DNA of 64,000 bases, taken from the NCBI GenBank assembly GCA_038025085.1, contig CM076148.1, forward strand, positions 250,501 to 314,500. Direction: 5' to 3'. The position numbers were made by a program, and so were the translations under genes. Of this stretch, positions 24,967 to 34,893 are shown in pieces (position 1 is the stretch's first letter; every line of letters begins with the position of its first letter). The notes below the pieces were generated by a model. That model saw nothing but the letters and a program-made list of their open reading frames with translations, did not search any database and was not told the origin of the DNA. Source of the stretch: Tetragonia tetragonoides. Taxonomy: Eukaryota; Streptophyta; Magnoliopsida; Caryophyllales; Aizoaceae.

Positions 24967-26182
24967 GGTAAGAGAGCTGTATGGATCAAATTACCTATTG
25001 AGCTTGTCCATCTTGTCCAAGGTGCTGTCAAGGTCTCAACAAAATCTAATTTTGATCTGAAGCGTTTCCTCCAATTGTTGTTTTTTAGGTACTGGTGGTC
25101 CAGGAAAAGAATGGAATTTTAAGAGGAAAGGGTGTGTGGAAGTTCCCCACCGGAATGATCAACGAGGTATCCTCCTCAAAAAGTGTTTCAATTTTAATTA
25201 AGATGTATTCTATGTGATTCCTCATTGAACTTATTCATCCTCAGGGGGAGGATATCTGTGCTGCCTCTGTAAGAGAAGTGAAAGAAGAGACAGGAGTAAG
25301 TGCGTAAAATCACTGTTTCAGTAAGGAAGTATATAGGTTTTCTGGTTGTTAATCCTTTGCTACTTGTTCAATTTTGTGCAGATTGAGACCAGATTTGTTG
25401 AAGTGCTAACATTCAGGTATGCCTCTTGACATAGTTTGGTATTCCCAGATAGTTTGCAATTGATCTTAAAGCAGAAAAACAGAAGTCATTTCCTCCTGCA
25501 GTTTTAAAAATAAAATATAAGACAGACAGTCAGAGTGTCAGATAGATTTATCATCTAAATTATCCTAGTAATTTCACATTTTTTAGCTTACTCACTTTCA
25601 TATTATGGTTACAGAGAAAGCCACAAGGCGTTCTTCCAAAAATCCGATATTTTCTTTGTCTGCATGCTACAACCGCTGTCCTTTGACATCCAGGAACAGG
25701 AATCAGAAATAGAGGCAGCTCAGGTAATTTCATTCAGTACTTGGTGGAAGGGATACAATCATATAACTTATAAGCATCTTAGTCTAATATCTCCGTTTTT
25801 ACCATTGCGCCATGAAATACAAGCAAGTAGTTCAAAGTTAGGAACACTGAACATAAAACAACATATCCTGTGATTCCTGCTTTCACATTCATCATTGTTT
25901 CAAAAACTTAGAAAAAGTTAAAAGAAAAAGTGCATGAAGTATCTCTGTCCTATCTTTTCCAATGTGCAGTGGATGCCCTTTGAAGAATATGCAGGCCAGC
26001 CTTTTGTTAAAAGATATGATCTTCTCAAGTACATGGCTAAAATTTGCACAGCAAAAATTGATGGACGAGATTCAGGGTTTCCTGCAAGACCTATTAAACC
26101 AAGCTTCAGAAATGGAAGGGACTTCATCTACTTCAATAATCAGGATTTGGTGCCTCATCTTCATCTATCAAATGTGAATTAG
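24967..26182 (+). pseudogene. NUDT2: NUDT2-like Nudix hydrolase gene lacking the N-terminus and one internal exon
   Basis: Recognisable exons: 24967-25032, 25089-25166, 25245-25295, 25382-25416, 25615-25723 and 25970-26182, all with good splice sites and matching phases. The Nudix box is intact (GMINEGED…REVKEETGI, fitting GX5EX7REUXEEXGU). Further family motifs are KAFFQKSDIFFVCMLQPLSF, EIEAAQWMPFEEY and QPFVKRYDLLKYM. NUDT2-type enzymes hydrolyse ADP-ribose and NADH. Missing: the N-terminal part before GKRAVWIKLP, and the exon that in Arabidopsis NUDT2 joins AVK to VLVVQEK (the EGFW…HHAE…YWIP region, about 45 residues by comparison). Only a 56-bp intron separates the neighbouring exons, so that exon is truly absent here. 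No good start codon is found, although an upstream frame at 24824-24909 could give a different first exon. Probably a decayed copy, or a shortened enzyme. Confidence 0.82.
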
Positions 26183-26480
26183 TGCCTTCTGTAAATCACC
26201 TATTGTTTCTTACGGAGTACTCTACTATTTATTCTAATTGTCAGAGCTCAGAGGGGGCGTGAACTCATGCTACATTACTTGTATAATATCAATACTTAGG
26301 CCAATTCCATTGTATGCATTCTTGAAGGTATTGCATTAGCATTAGGCTGTAACCAAGATTGTAATGCAACTAAAGTTAGTTAAGCAATTAAAAGAGATTA
26401 ATTTTTTCACTCCAAAAAAAAAAAAAAAAAAAGATTGATTTTTCCAACTGGATTAATATGTTTGAGTGCTATATCATCAG

Positions 26481-26484
26481 GACG

Positions 26485-26555
<71 letters not shown>

Positions 26556-26560
26556 CGTCA
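26481..26560 (+). tRNA. tRNA-Leu (anticodon TAG)
   Basis: An 80-nt class II tRNA. Acceptor GACGGTT pairs with AGCCGTC. The anticodon stem CCAGA/TCTGG encloses loop TTTAGGC, so the anticodon is TAG. It has a long variable arm (TCCGAAAGGGCG) and T arm TGGGTTCAAATCCCA. A GTTTTTTT tract follows as a polymerase III terminator. No intron. Confidence 0.95.
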
Positions 26561-26683
26561 GTTTTTTTAATTTTCCTATTAAAAATGAAAGCCATGAAAA
26601 AGAAGATAGTTCATATTACACTGTAAGGTTAATCTTGTTAGGTACTCTTATGTCAAAATTTGAAACGAGATTAGAAAGCTCAA

Positions 26684-26713
26684 GTATATATGACCTTTTA
26701 AGGTCATATATAC
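26684..26713. repeat. Perfect hairpin-forming inverted repeat
   Basis: Arms of 14 bp (GTATATATGACCTT and its inverse complement) around a 2-nt loop. It is AT-rich and lies about 120 bp after the tRNA-Leu gene, in no recognised gene. Confidence 0.85.
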
Positions 26714-29280
26714 ATTATTATCAAATAAATTACCAAAATAGCTTCGGTAGAAAAATATTTTCCAACATATACGCCACGTAGGAATGGAATAAGGTATGGA
26801 AAAATATTTAATTAATTTGGTCCATATTCATCAAAAGCTATTCAACCAAAGCAAGGACGGTGACCAGTTCCTTGCTGAGTTAACTCGCCAACTCGCTCAG
26901 TCCACTGTTCAGGACACCCAGAACCACAACAACGAGAACCTCAGGTAACCGACCATCTCTCTTTTTTCTCTGTTTCTTTCCAAGAAATTCACAATTTTCA
27001 TAGATCTGATGTTTGGGTTTATTTTCCGTTTTTGGTTCGAGTAGAAGCCATGGTTGATCTCGACTTCAACACAATCGACACTCTGGAGTTCGGGCCGTGG
27101 TCGAACAGGAGCGGGTTCTCGAGCAACGGAAGCCCAAACGACCCATTTCATGGTCCGGCAACCACCGTTATTGCCACTTGAAGTTAAAAATGACACCGCT
27201 TGGAAGCTTGCCTCGATGCACGCCAGGATTGTCATGAACATATCAACACACCCAAATGCAATTGATCAAATTTACCATTCCCAATAAAATGATATACAGC
27301 TGAATAGAGACACCATCACACCACTAATTCCTTTTCCACCTTATAACATTAATTAGTGACAAGTCTAAAAGGTGAGTATGCAATCCTTCGTGCTTATCAA
27401 ATCAACGCATATCTGCAAAATGTTGACATAGAAGGCAGGATTGTAGAACTAGCAGCGGCGCCGAAGGTAAGGGCGCTGGAAGTGGTGGTGGGTCTGAAGT
27501 GAGTGGCGGTGGAAGTGCGGACGAAGTGAAGCCGAAGACAACCGTGAACGAAGATGAAAAACCTGATTACTTTTGATGAATATGGAAAAAAAAATAATTA
27601 ATATTGTTCCTTACCATATTCGAATCCTAAATGATGTATATGTTGGGAAATATTTTTTGACCGAAGCTATTTTGGGAATATGTTTGTTAATGATGTATAT
27701 TTGAGGAAATCACACAATAAAATTTGTCTAGTTTCAATAGAGTATCTTCTTCTTCCTTTTTACAAACTGAAGTTCGAGTTTCAACTTTTAACATGACGGT
27801 TAAACATACGTCCCTCTGACTTTATAAATATGTAGTATATCTTAGCTTCTACATGGTCAATATCAAGGTTTCATGTGATAGTGATAATCAGTATCCTGCT
27901 CTATGAAGATGGCAAGATGCTTAATTAACAACCCAATTTCAGTACGCGGGTCAAAATCGCGAAGCTATACATTCCTGTCTTGTTTTTTGGTTTGGTGTAA
28001 AAGACCCATCCTATCTTTTGGATGTGTACATCTAGGCATCTAGCCATGATCTCTTTTACTCAAATAAGTATTGTTCTCAATGTCTGAATGCTTTAATATC
28101 TTCAATTTTGTTGCCTAATTAATTACTCCATTCCTTCATTCTTAGTGTGGCTTTTGGGCGAGACTCAGTAGACTGTGCAAATTTGAAGTACGGATACTTT
28201 GGATAGAGGTGTCACATATCCGACACTGACATTAAAATACAATATAGTATGCTTTATTTTTCCTTTAAATGACGCTTCTCGGTATATGTATTGTGTTAGT
28301 GTCTCTATTTGTATTTGTGTCTATACAACTTAAAGATGAGGAAGAGAATAAAAGGAGGCACAATATAGAATGCAGATGGGAGACCGTTGAGAATTTTTAA
28401 TCTCCCAAATATTGAAGATTAATACGTGGCCTTACAAAATGCATTCACCAAAAAACAAAAGGTCCTTTTAGTTTGACCAAAGTAAAAAATAAAAAATAAA
28501 AAAGAAGAAGGGGGAAGGCTTTTAGTTTGGACTTGTTAGCCAAGGTTGGAATGGTACGTAGAAGATAAAAGAGTAGGCTACCAAACCCGCAGGTTAATCT
28601 TTCCCTTCCTTGTAGTGGTACACCCTCTTCACCTTCGGTCCAAGCATGGACTAATCTGCCCCTCAAGTCTCAACTAATTGTTTTTTAATTTATGTCCATA
28701 GATAGCTGACGTTTTAATTCATCCCAAACAAGCCAAACTTGTAATGTACTTGTTTCTCATTCTCCTAGCTACATCTTCTAGTGATTAAAATAACAACCAG
28801 CTGTTAGTGCCCATCTTGCAAATACTACATTAGATAAATATGCTTAGTCAAAACAGTTCTCATCAACTGTCTGATATTTTTCTTAATTATATCGTCTTCT
28901 TATGTGTTATGTTCAAAAAGAATGATTTAATGAAATTGACTGATTTTTTTTTTCTTTTTAATTTAATTTTCTCGAATGTACCAAGGAAAGTCTTCATTAT
29001 TATAATAATTAACACGAGACATCTAGCGTCCAAGCTTGGCATGATGTTAATTAATTACAGTAGCACTTGAATTCATCGATCTTTGCCTTCGCTTCTCATA
29101 CATGTAAATTCAGTTTTGCAAGACTGTGACGCTAAACAACGACAGAAAATATTATATAGTAATAGCATGTTACATAACAAAAAGTACAGAAAAAAAAAAT
29201 CCGAACAAATACGCTTATAATTAAGGTCAAAATATATGGTGCAATATCAACCACCTCCAAAAAGCAGGAAGCTGTTAGAG
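26714..29280. other. Intergenic, possible gene remnants
   Basis: A GC-richer island at 26850-27550 has short frames that look protein-like: one starting at 27050 (MVDLDFNTIDTLEFGPWSNR), an overlapping one at 27054-27287, and a Gly/Ser-rich stretch near 27450. None belongs to a family I know. They may be remnants of one gene or of a transposon. The remainder is AT-rich and empty. Confidence 0.35.
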
Positions 29281-29390
29281 GCTAAGCCTTATATAAATCA
29301 AAGCCCATGCTGAATTGCTGATTCATTTGCGTCTTACAATAACACTACTTTTACGAGGGGTGAAACTTGGATGAATAACAGAGCACAAAG

Positions 29391-29982
29391 ATGATGACCA
29401 AGTTTTGTGGCTCCCGCAATGCCCTGCTCCTGCTGCTTCCTGCTCTCACCTTCGCGTTAATGATCATCAATTCTCAGAGCCTACCAGTTGCAAGCCAAGA
29501 AGAAGATCTGGAACCGGAGTTGAAATCAGCATTAGAACTGTCAACTAGTGATGAGATTGCGCGAATGGCCGGATATGGACAAGATAAACTCTCCACTGTC
29601 CTAATCACTGGCATGCTTGCTTGCAACAAGGCTTGTCTACCAGCTTCACCTGCCCACCAGCTTTCCCCACACCCTATCTCAGGTATATACATACATATGC
29701 ACTTTGTACCATGATCAGATCATCTTGCGGATGTTTCTTTATTTCTCATTTATTCATGCATGATGCATCTACAGAAAAATCTCAAATAGTATGATTCTTG
29801 TCACATAATGTTTCAACATCTTTTAAGTTCCAATCTTCATTTCATGCGTTTCTGATTCTCTGCTTTCATTATCAACCTGCCCCAGAGGATAACTAGGTAA
29901 AATTGAACCACCACACAGTCAGACACGGCCAGTCGGCCACACCCAACCCAAATGGCCTAACACAAAGTAAGAATTACACACA

Positions 29983-30033
<51 letters not shown>

Positions 30034-30892
30034 AAAAGAAATTAGAATATGAGATACACAAGAAGCTTCTTTTGTTGGGTTAACCTTGGGACTAAAGCTA
30101 TCTTTCTTGTTGCAAGAGGATTTTCTAATGGTGTGACACGCTGCCATACATGTTACACATAAGATGCACGCAAACAATATTATACCTTGTATAGTATGTG
30201 TTTCAGTATTTAATATCGTAATTAAGAAATGTGGTGACACATTAAGAACAAGTTTTTTCATCTGAACCCTTTATTGGCTATCCAAACACGGTCTTCTAGT
30301 GACAAAGACAATGAACTTATAAACCCCCTGTCCAGAAATAACAATCACTTTCTTAAGGAGTAATAGTGACTACTAATTTAGCGGAGCAGTCCTGCTCATT
30401 GTTTTCTGGGTACTCTTTCTCCATCCAAGACATAACAACTCCATTAGAAACTGCTAACATTTTTCAACTCCCTCTTGTGTTTCCTGAGTGAATTCCTCCT
30501 TGATTTCTTTTTCTTTCCTTTTTGATTCTTATTTCTTTTTCACAGGGGCCTTGGTGGGAGCTACATGCTATACCAACAGGGAAGACAAAAAACATACTTG
30601 GGCTAAGGCTGTAACTGACAAATATGGCGAGTTCATAATTGATCTTCCCTCTCAGCTCCATGCAATCCAGGGATTGGACAAGGCATGCTCAGTTAGGGTT
30701 CTACATCTGCCTAAGAATTCACCTTGCCGTCAATCAGCCTTCACAAGGAAACCCAAAAATATCAGGCTATCATCTGTTGGAAACGGAATCCGAGCATACA
30801 CAGCCGGAAGGATAACGTTTCTGCGGACAATTCATAAGAATTCAGAAGCTTGCATGAAGGGACTGGAGGATGAGCAGGGGATGTCATGGTAA
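29391..30892 (+). CDS. Pollen Ole e 1 / extensin-like family secreted protein
   Basis: Two exons, 29391-29682 and 30546-30892, give 212 aa. An N-terminal signal peptide ([16 protein letters not shown]) is followed by an acidic segment. The second exon starts GALVGATCYTNRED and continues with DKYGEFIIDLPSQLHA, ACSVRVLHLPKNSPC and a final Cys near the C-terminus. The pattern of spaced cysteines, a CY…N motif and TD…GEF is that of the Pollen_Ole_e_1 fold. Such proteins are secreted to the cell wall and their biochemical role is mostly unknown. A TATA-like CTTATATAAAT lies at about 29288, 100 bp before the ATG. Two adjacent ATGs exist; the first was taken. The intron has a CA run and a long A tract (29977-30028). 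Arabidopsis At5g47635 is the likely counterpart by position. Confidence 0.82.
29974..30028. repeat. (CA)n plus poly-A tract in an intron
   Basis: About 10 CA units followed by some 30 A. A retroposed poly-A tail is possible, but I found no matching element or target duplication. Confidence 0.85.
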
Positions 30893-31480
30893 ATGTCATG
30901 TTTAAGAGAACGAATTGTGGAGGGGAAAAAGGTAGCAAGGCTCATTCAGATGGCGCTCAGTCACAGCAATGAGTTGAAGGTTTCAAATCCTCACCAACCT
31001 CTTTTATTGAATATAAGAAACAGTGAATTGGAGTTCAAAATTTAAAACAAGAAAAAACCAGAAACAAAAAACAAAAAAACAAACAGTATATAGGATATAC
31101 ATTATATGTTATTGAGTAGCTTCTTATTTCTTACACGTATATATAAGTATGTAATTTTGCTGCGACTTTTGATGAAGTATACTGAGTACTTTTTCCTTAC
31201 ATAGTAAATTGTCATATAAGCTTTGTCTTTACACAACTGTTAGCAAAGCTTTAGCTTCTCATAGACAATATGCTTCACGTTATCTGATGTATCGGCAGTA
31301 TCGCGTTGCGACAACAATTAGAATAGTTGCTTCAGTAGATAGGAATCCTATGAGCTTAATTGGAAGTAAGGAAAGTAATATGAATAGTTTAAGAGAATCA
31401 AAGATCCATAATTTCCAAGCCATTACAGATGAGATAACATGTAGTAGAAGACTATAAGAGCGACTTCCGAATACCTGGAC

Positions 31481-32076
31481 TTATGAAGACTTGTCTTCAG
31501 CTTTTTGCTCATTTCCAGCTAGTATATACTTAGCAACATCAGCGCAGCAAGTAAGCTTATCAGCTTCATTGTCAGGAATCTCAATAGAAAACTCTTGCTC
31601 AAAGGCCATCACAAGCTCCACCCTGTCCAAGCTATCCAGGGATAAATCCTTTTGGAAATCAGCTGTATCAGTTACCTGTAGAAAGGAGGATTTATAACCA
31701 AATGTATGATTCTCCAACCTTGAGCAGGGTTGGAAAAATCTTGAACTTAAATGGAAAGGAAAAAAAAGAGAAATCTTGAGAAGTTAAAACATCAGATTAG
31801 ACAAGTACTAGGTCTTGATGAATCATAGTAAGCTTGCAACTAATAATTGATAATGTGAAAGCATAGATAATGGTATACCTTAGCAGCATCAGTTTTGTCG
31901 AACTTCTTGACCAACCCAATCACTCGATCCATGACCATGACCATGACCTGGTCGGGGCTTTTACCCACACTAGTGCACATTAGCCTACTACTGTATTTGT
32001 TTTGAGTAATTGAGGATTTCCTTAAAGAGGCCTGAACTTTGACATGCCTCAGAATTGAGCTCTTTATGTTCTGCAT
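31481..32076 (-). CDS. mtACP3: Mitochondrial acyl carrier protein (mtACP3 type)
   Basis: Two coding exons in minus order, 32076-31879 and 31675-31481, give 130 aa. The N-terminus (MQNIKSSILRHVKVQASLRK) is rich in Ser, Lys and Arg without acidic residues, as in a mitochondrial presequence. The ACP domain has the phosphopantetheine site DLSLDSLDRVELVM, with Ser81 the modified residue, then EFSIEIPDNEADKL and a helical tail. The wording SLDSLD…ADKLTCCADVAKYIL is that of the plant mtACP3 subgroup. ACP carries acyl chains for mitochondrial fatty acid synthesis and lipoate formation, and is part of complex I. A leader intron (about 32087-32648) holds a hexamer repeat and an (AT)n tract, so the first exon is untranslated (about 32649-32760). 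Confidence 0.93.
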
Positions 32077-32305
32077 CTTGTCACTGCCAATATGAAAGTC
32101 GGGAAGAATAAGATATTGACATGATTTTAGTCCATTAACTATCATAATGGAGGGGAAATTCTAATAATTGAAAGGGATATAGCAAGAAAACATGACAATT
32201 ATTCAATTAACATGAAAACCCAGATGTGTTTGCTAGAAATAACAAAAGGACAGCAAGAGTAATACTTAAATCAACCAACTCAGGGTTGTTATCTTCATTC
32301 ATGGA

Positions 32306-32386
32306 TTTAACATTAACATTAACATTAACATTAACATTAACATTAACATTAACATTAACATTAACATTAACATTAACATTAACATT
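32306..32386. repeat. (ATTAAC)n hexanucleotide repeat
   Basis: About 13 near-perfect copies of ATTAAC in the leader intron of mtACP3. It is not the plant telomere repeat TTTAGGG. On either strand it stays open in frame (Asn-Val or Thr-Leu runs), which creates spurious ORFs. Confidence 0.95.
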
Positions 32387-32534
32387 AGGCCTGATCACCA
32401 AACAAGTAAATCCAACCATTAAGGCTTTAGCCAAGCCAACCAGCAAGCAAGCATAAAACTTTTCAATGAACCAAATGAGAAATCGAACACTGAAGACAAG
32501 GATATGGAAAATGCTGCCCCCCTAAATTTAAGGG

Positions 32535-32535
<1 letters not shown>

Positions 32536-32617
<82 letters not shown>
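32536..32617. repeat. (AT)n microsatellite
   Basis: About 40 AT units in the leader intron of mtACP3, next to the donor site. Confidence 0.95.
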
Positions 32618-32621
<4 letters not shown>

Positions 32622-33000
32622 CAGAGGTTTGAGAATGTTGTAATTTACCTGTGTGAATGGGAATGTGAATTTGTATTTGATGGCTATGCCTGCCAAGTAT
32701 TTGCTTTAATGCCTCTGAGAACTGGAGAAGACGATGCGCTGCCGTCTATCTTTCACTTTGTTGTCAATTTGGTGACTCCACTTCACTTCCACTGAGCCAC
32801 TGAGGTGATGATGACCAAAGCTGCATTTTTTTTTTTGCGGCAATGGGCTCGGCAGGCCTTGTTGGGGGCCCATTCACTGTCCAACTATCACAGCCCTCTC
32901 CCAAAAGCCTCAACTTTAAAGCCCAAATACAACAATATTCTACGGTTAACGTTGATAAGAGAATATAATATCAGTTGGGCCTCAAATCATCCGTTTATCG

Positions 33001-33222
33001 GCATTTTTCTCTTCAAAAGCCTTTAGTTTAGGGGGAACCTCTAATTCAAGTTGCTAAAGAATATAAATATATAAGGAAAGCATTTTTCTCTTCAAAAACC
33101 TTTAGTTTAGGGAGGAACCTCTAATTCAAGTTGCTAAAGAATATAATGAAAGCATTTTTCTCTTCAAAAGCCTTTAGTTTAGAGGGGAACCTCTAATTCA
33201 AGTTGCTAAAGAATATAATAAA
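33001..33222. repeat. 72-79 bp tandem repeat, three copies
   Basis: Copies start at 33001, 33080 and 33152. Each reads GCATTTTTCTCTTCAAAA…, then CTTTAGTTTAG, CCTCTAATTCAAGTTGCTAA and AGAATATAA. The first copy has a 7-bp expansion. They are over 90 percent alike by eye, so recent. Confidence 0.9.
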
Positions 33223-33847
33223 AGTGAGATGGAAAATAATCTTATTGGCGATAATGCATTTTAACAACATCACATCTGTGGTCTTACGATAACACTTACT
33301 TCAACTATTCACATTGTATGAACTTGAGTGTCTTTCATCCAACTTCATACTCTAGTACCGCAAAAACATTAGTTTGAAATTTGACTAAGAAAGTTATAAG
33401 AATGAGTGTTGCTAGGAGTTAACCATTTTTCGTTAGAAATTTATACTATTAATATCTTAAAAATAAGAACATGGTGTCAATATGAATAAGATGGTTCACT
33501 AGATGAACTGTTCATGCAATTTAGCACTTTACGAGTAGTTAGAATATTGAAGGCAAAAATCTCATACTAGCAATGTGAAATTTTCTGAAAAAAAAAGGGT
33601 ATTGTGCAAAAAGGAAAAATAATTTTTTGTCTCATCTTAGGAAGGGAAAATGAAGTGTGTAATTACTTTCGAGTGTTTTGTTCAAAAATGAGAAACAAAA
33701 TTACAAGTAGAAAACGGCTAAAATTAATATACAATCCATTATGATAAATTTGGGGAGAGTGGTGGAGTGGAACCTCCAAACAATGAAACGTCGTATCTCA
33801 AAATAAGAGTGACATTGCGTATGAGTATAAATTACGTAATTGAGTAT
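33223..33847. other. Intergenic, nothing identified
   Basis: AT-rich flank of the MULE insertion with no coding or repeat signal. Confidence 0.5.
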
Positions 33848-34136
33848 GTGGATTGCTATTTACCGCCTAAAATTACTACCTACCGCCTCTATAAATTACC
33901 CAATTGCCCTTCACTCATCCTCACTCATACTCATCCTCACTCAAAGCAAAACCACCACCACCACCACTCACCACCACTCGAAAAACCACTACCACCACCA
34001 CCACCACCACTCACCACCACTCGAAAAACCACTCACCACCACTCAAACTCATCCTCACTCAAAGCAAAACCACCACTCACCACCACCACTCACGGCAAAA
34101 CCACCACCACTCACGGCAAAACCACCACCATTCGAA

Positions 34137-34168
34137 ATGTCAGGGGCTAGCGGCAGCGGCAGAGGCGG
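34137..34168 (+). other. Possible short first exon of the PMD gene
   Basis: An ATG just inside the left terminal repeat opens a 32-nt frame (MSGASGSGRG) ending at a possible GTGACG donor. A matching arrangement exists at the right end, where the transposase gene begins with a short exon (39904-39863). A further frame at 34760-34893 starts GGAGKSMLRLFSGSGPR, in phase with this exon, but it runs one base out of phase with the main PMD frame, so the join is unproven. Confidence 0.4.
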
Positions 34169-34382
34169 GTGACGAGGACGGAGGCGGCGTGGGGGTATAC
34201 ATTCGAATTTTTTTTGCTTTATTTACTCTAATTTGCTTTGATTTTTACGAAATGTGTTGATATAGGAGTGTTTTTATTCGCGGTTTATAGACAATTGAAT
34301 TGAATTTGTGTTGTTTGAAGTTGTGTTGATTGATTTGTGAATTTTCGAGTTCGTCGGAGTAGAGTCGGGCGTCTGAAATAGA

Positions 34383-34540
34383 CGACTCACCCATGGGTGA
34401 GTCGCCTGTCGCAGACGACTCACCCATGGGTGAGTCGAGATCGGCAGACGCCTCACCTATGGGTGAGGCGCCAGTCGTAGACGACTCACCCATGGGTGAG
34501 TCGAGATCGACAGACGCCTCACCCATGGGTGAGGCGTCTG
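34383..34540. repeat. Left array of 33-bp-spaced CCATGG palindromes
   Basis: Five palindromes centred at 34393, 34426, 34459, 34492 and 34525, exactly 33 bp apart. Half-sites are CGACTCACCC or CGCCTCACC(C/T) meeting at CCATGG (CTATGG in the third). Four are perfect over 22 bp or more, and the last is perfect over 30 bp. The spacer carries GCAGA or GAGATCGRCAGA. The array lies between the left terminal repeat and the PMD coding region. Confidence 0.95.
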
Positions 34541-34565
34541 TAGCAGACGCCCGAGGCAAAAAAAA

Positions 34566-34583
34566 ATAATAATATTATTATTA

Positions 34584-34628
<45 letters not shown>

Positions 34629-34700
34629 TATTGTTATTATTATTAATATTATTATTGTTATTATTATTTGTTATTACAATTATTATTAGTTGTCAATTAT
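34566..34700. repeat. ATT-rich microsatellite region
   Basis: Interrupted (TTA)n over about 130 bp, between the palindrome array and the PMD coding exon. Confidence 0.85.
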
Positions 34701-34893
34701 TATTTTAATTGTTTATTACTGATTATTGTTTAATTAATTAAAAATGTGAAATGATAGAGGGGAGGAGCCGGTAAATCGATGCTGAGGTTATTCAGTGGTT
34801 CAGGACCGCGTCACACGAGGACGCGCGGGATTGATGCCTCTGAACGGAGACAAAGAGTGGCAGTTCGGATGAGGGAGATGACTGCTGAGCAAC

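Noticed and set aside
27050..27287. Frame with THFMVRQPPLLPLEVKND and an overlapping MVDLDFNTIDTLEF
   Set aside because: Looks somewhat coding, but I could not link it to exons or to any family; kept as an unexplained island only.
32207..32456. Open frames with Asn-Val and Thr-Leu repeats
   Set aside because: They are translations of the ATTAAC repeat in an intron on both strands, not proteins.
33767..34260. Overlapping plus-strand frames rich in His, Thr and Pro
   Set aside because: Low-complexity CCACCACTC repeat inside the left MULE terminal region; three frames are open for the same reason and none has domain content.
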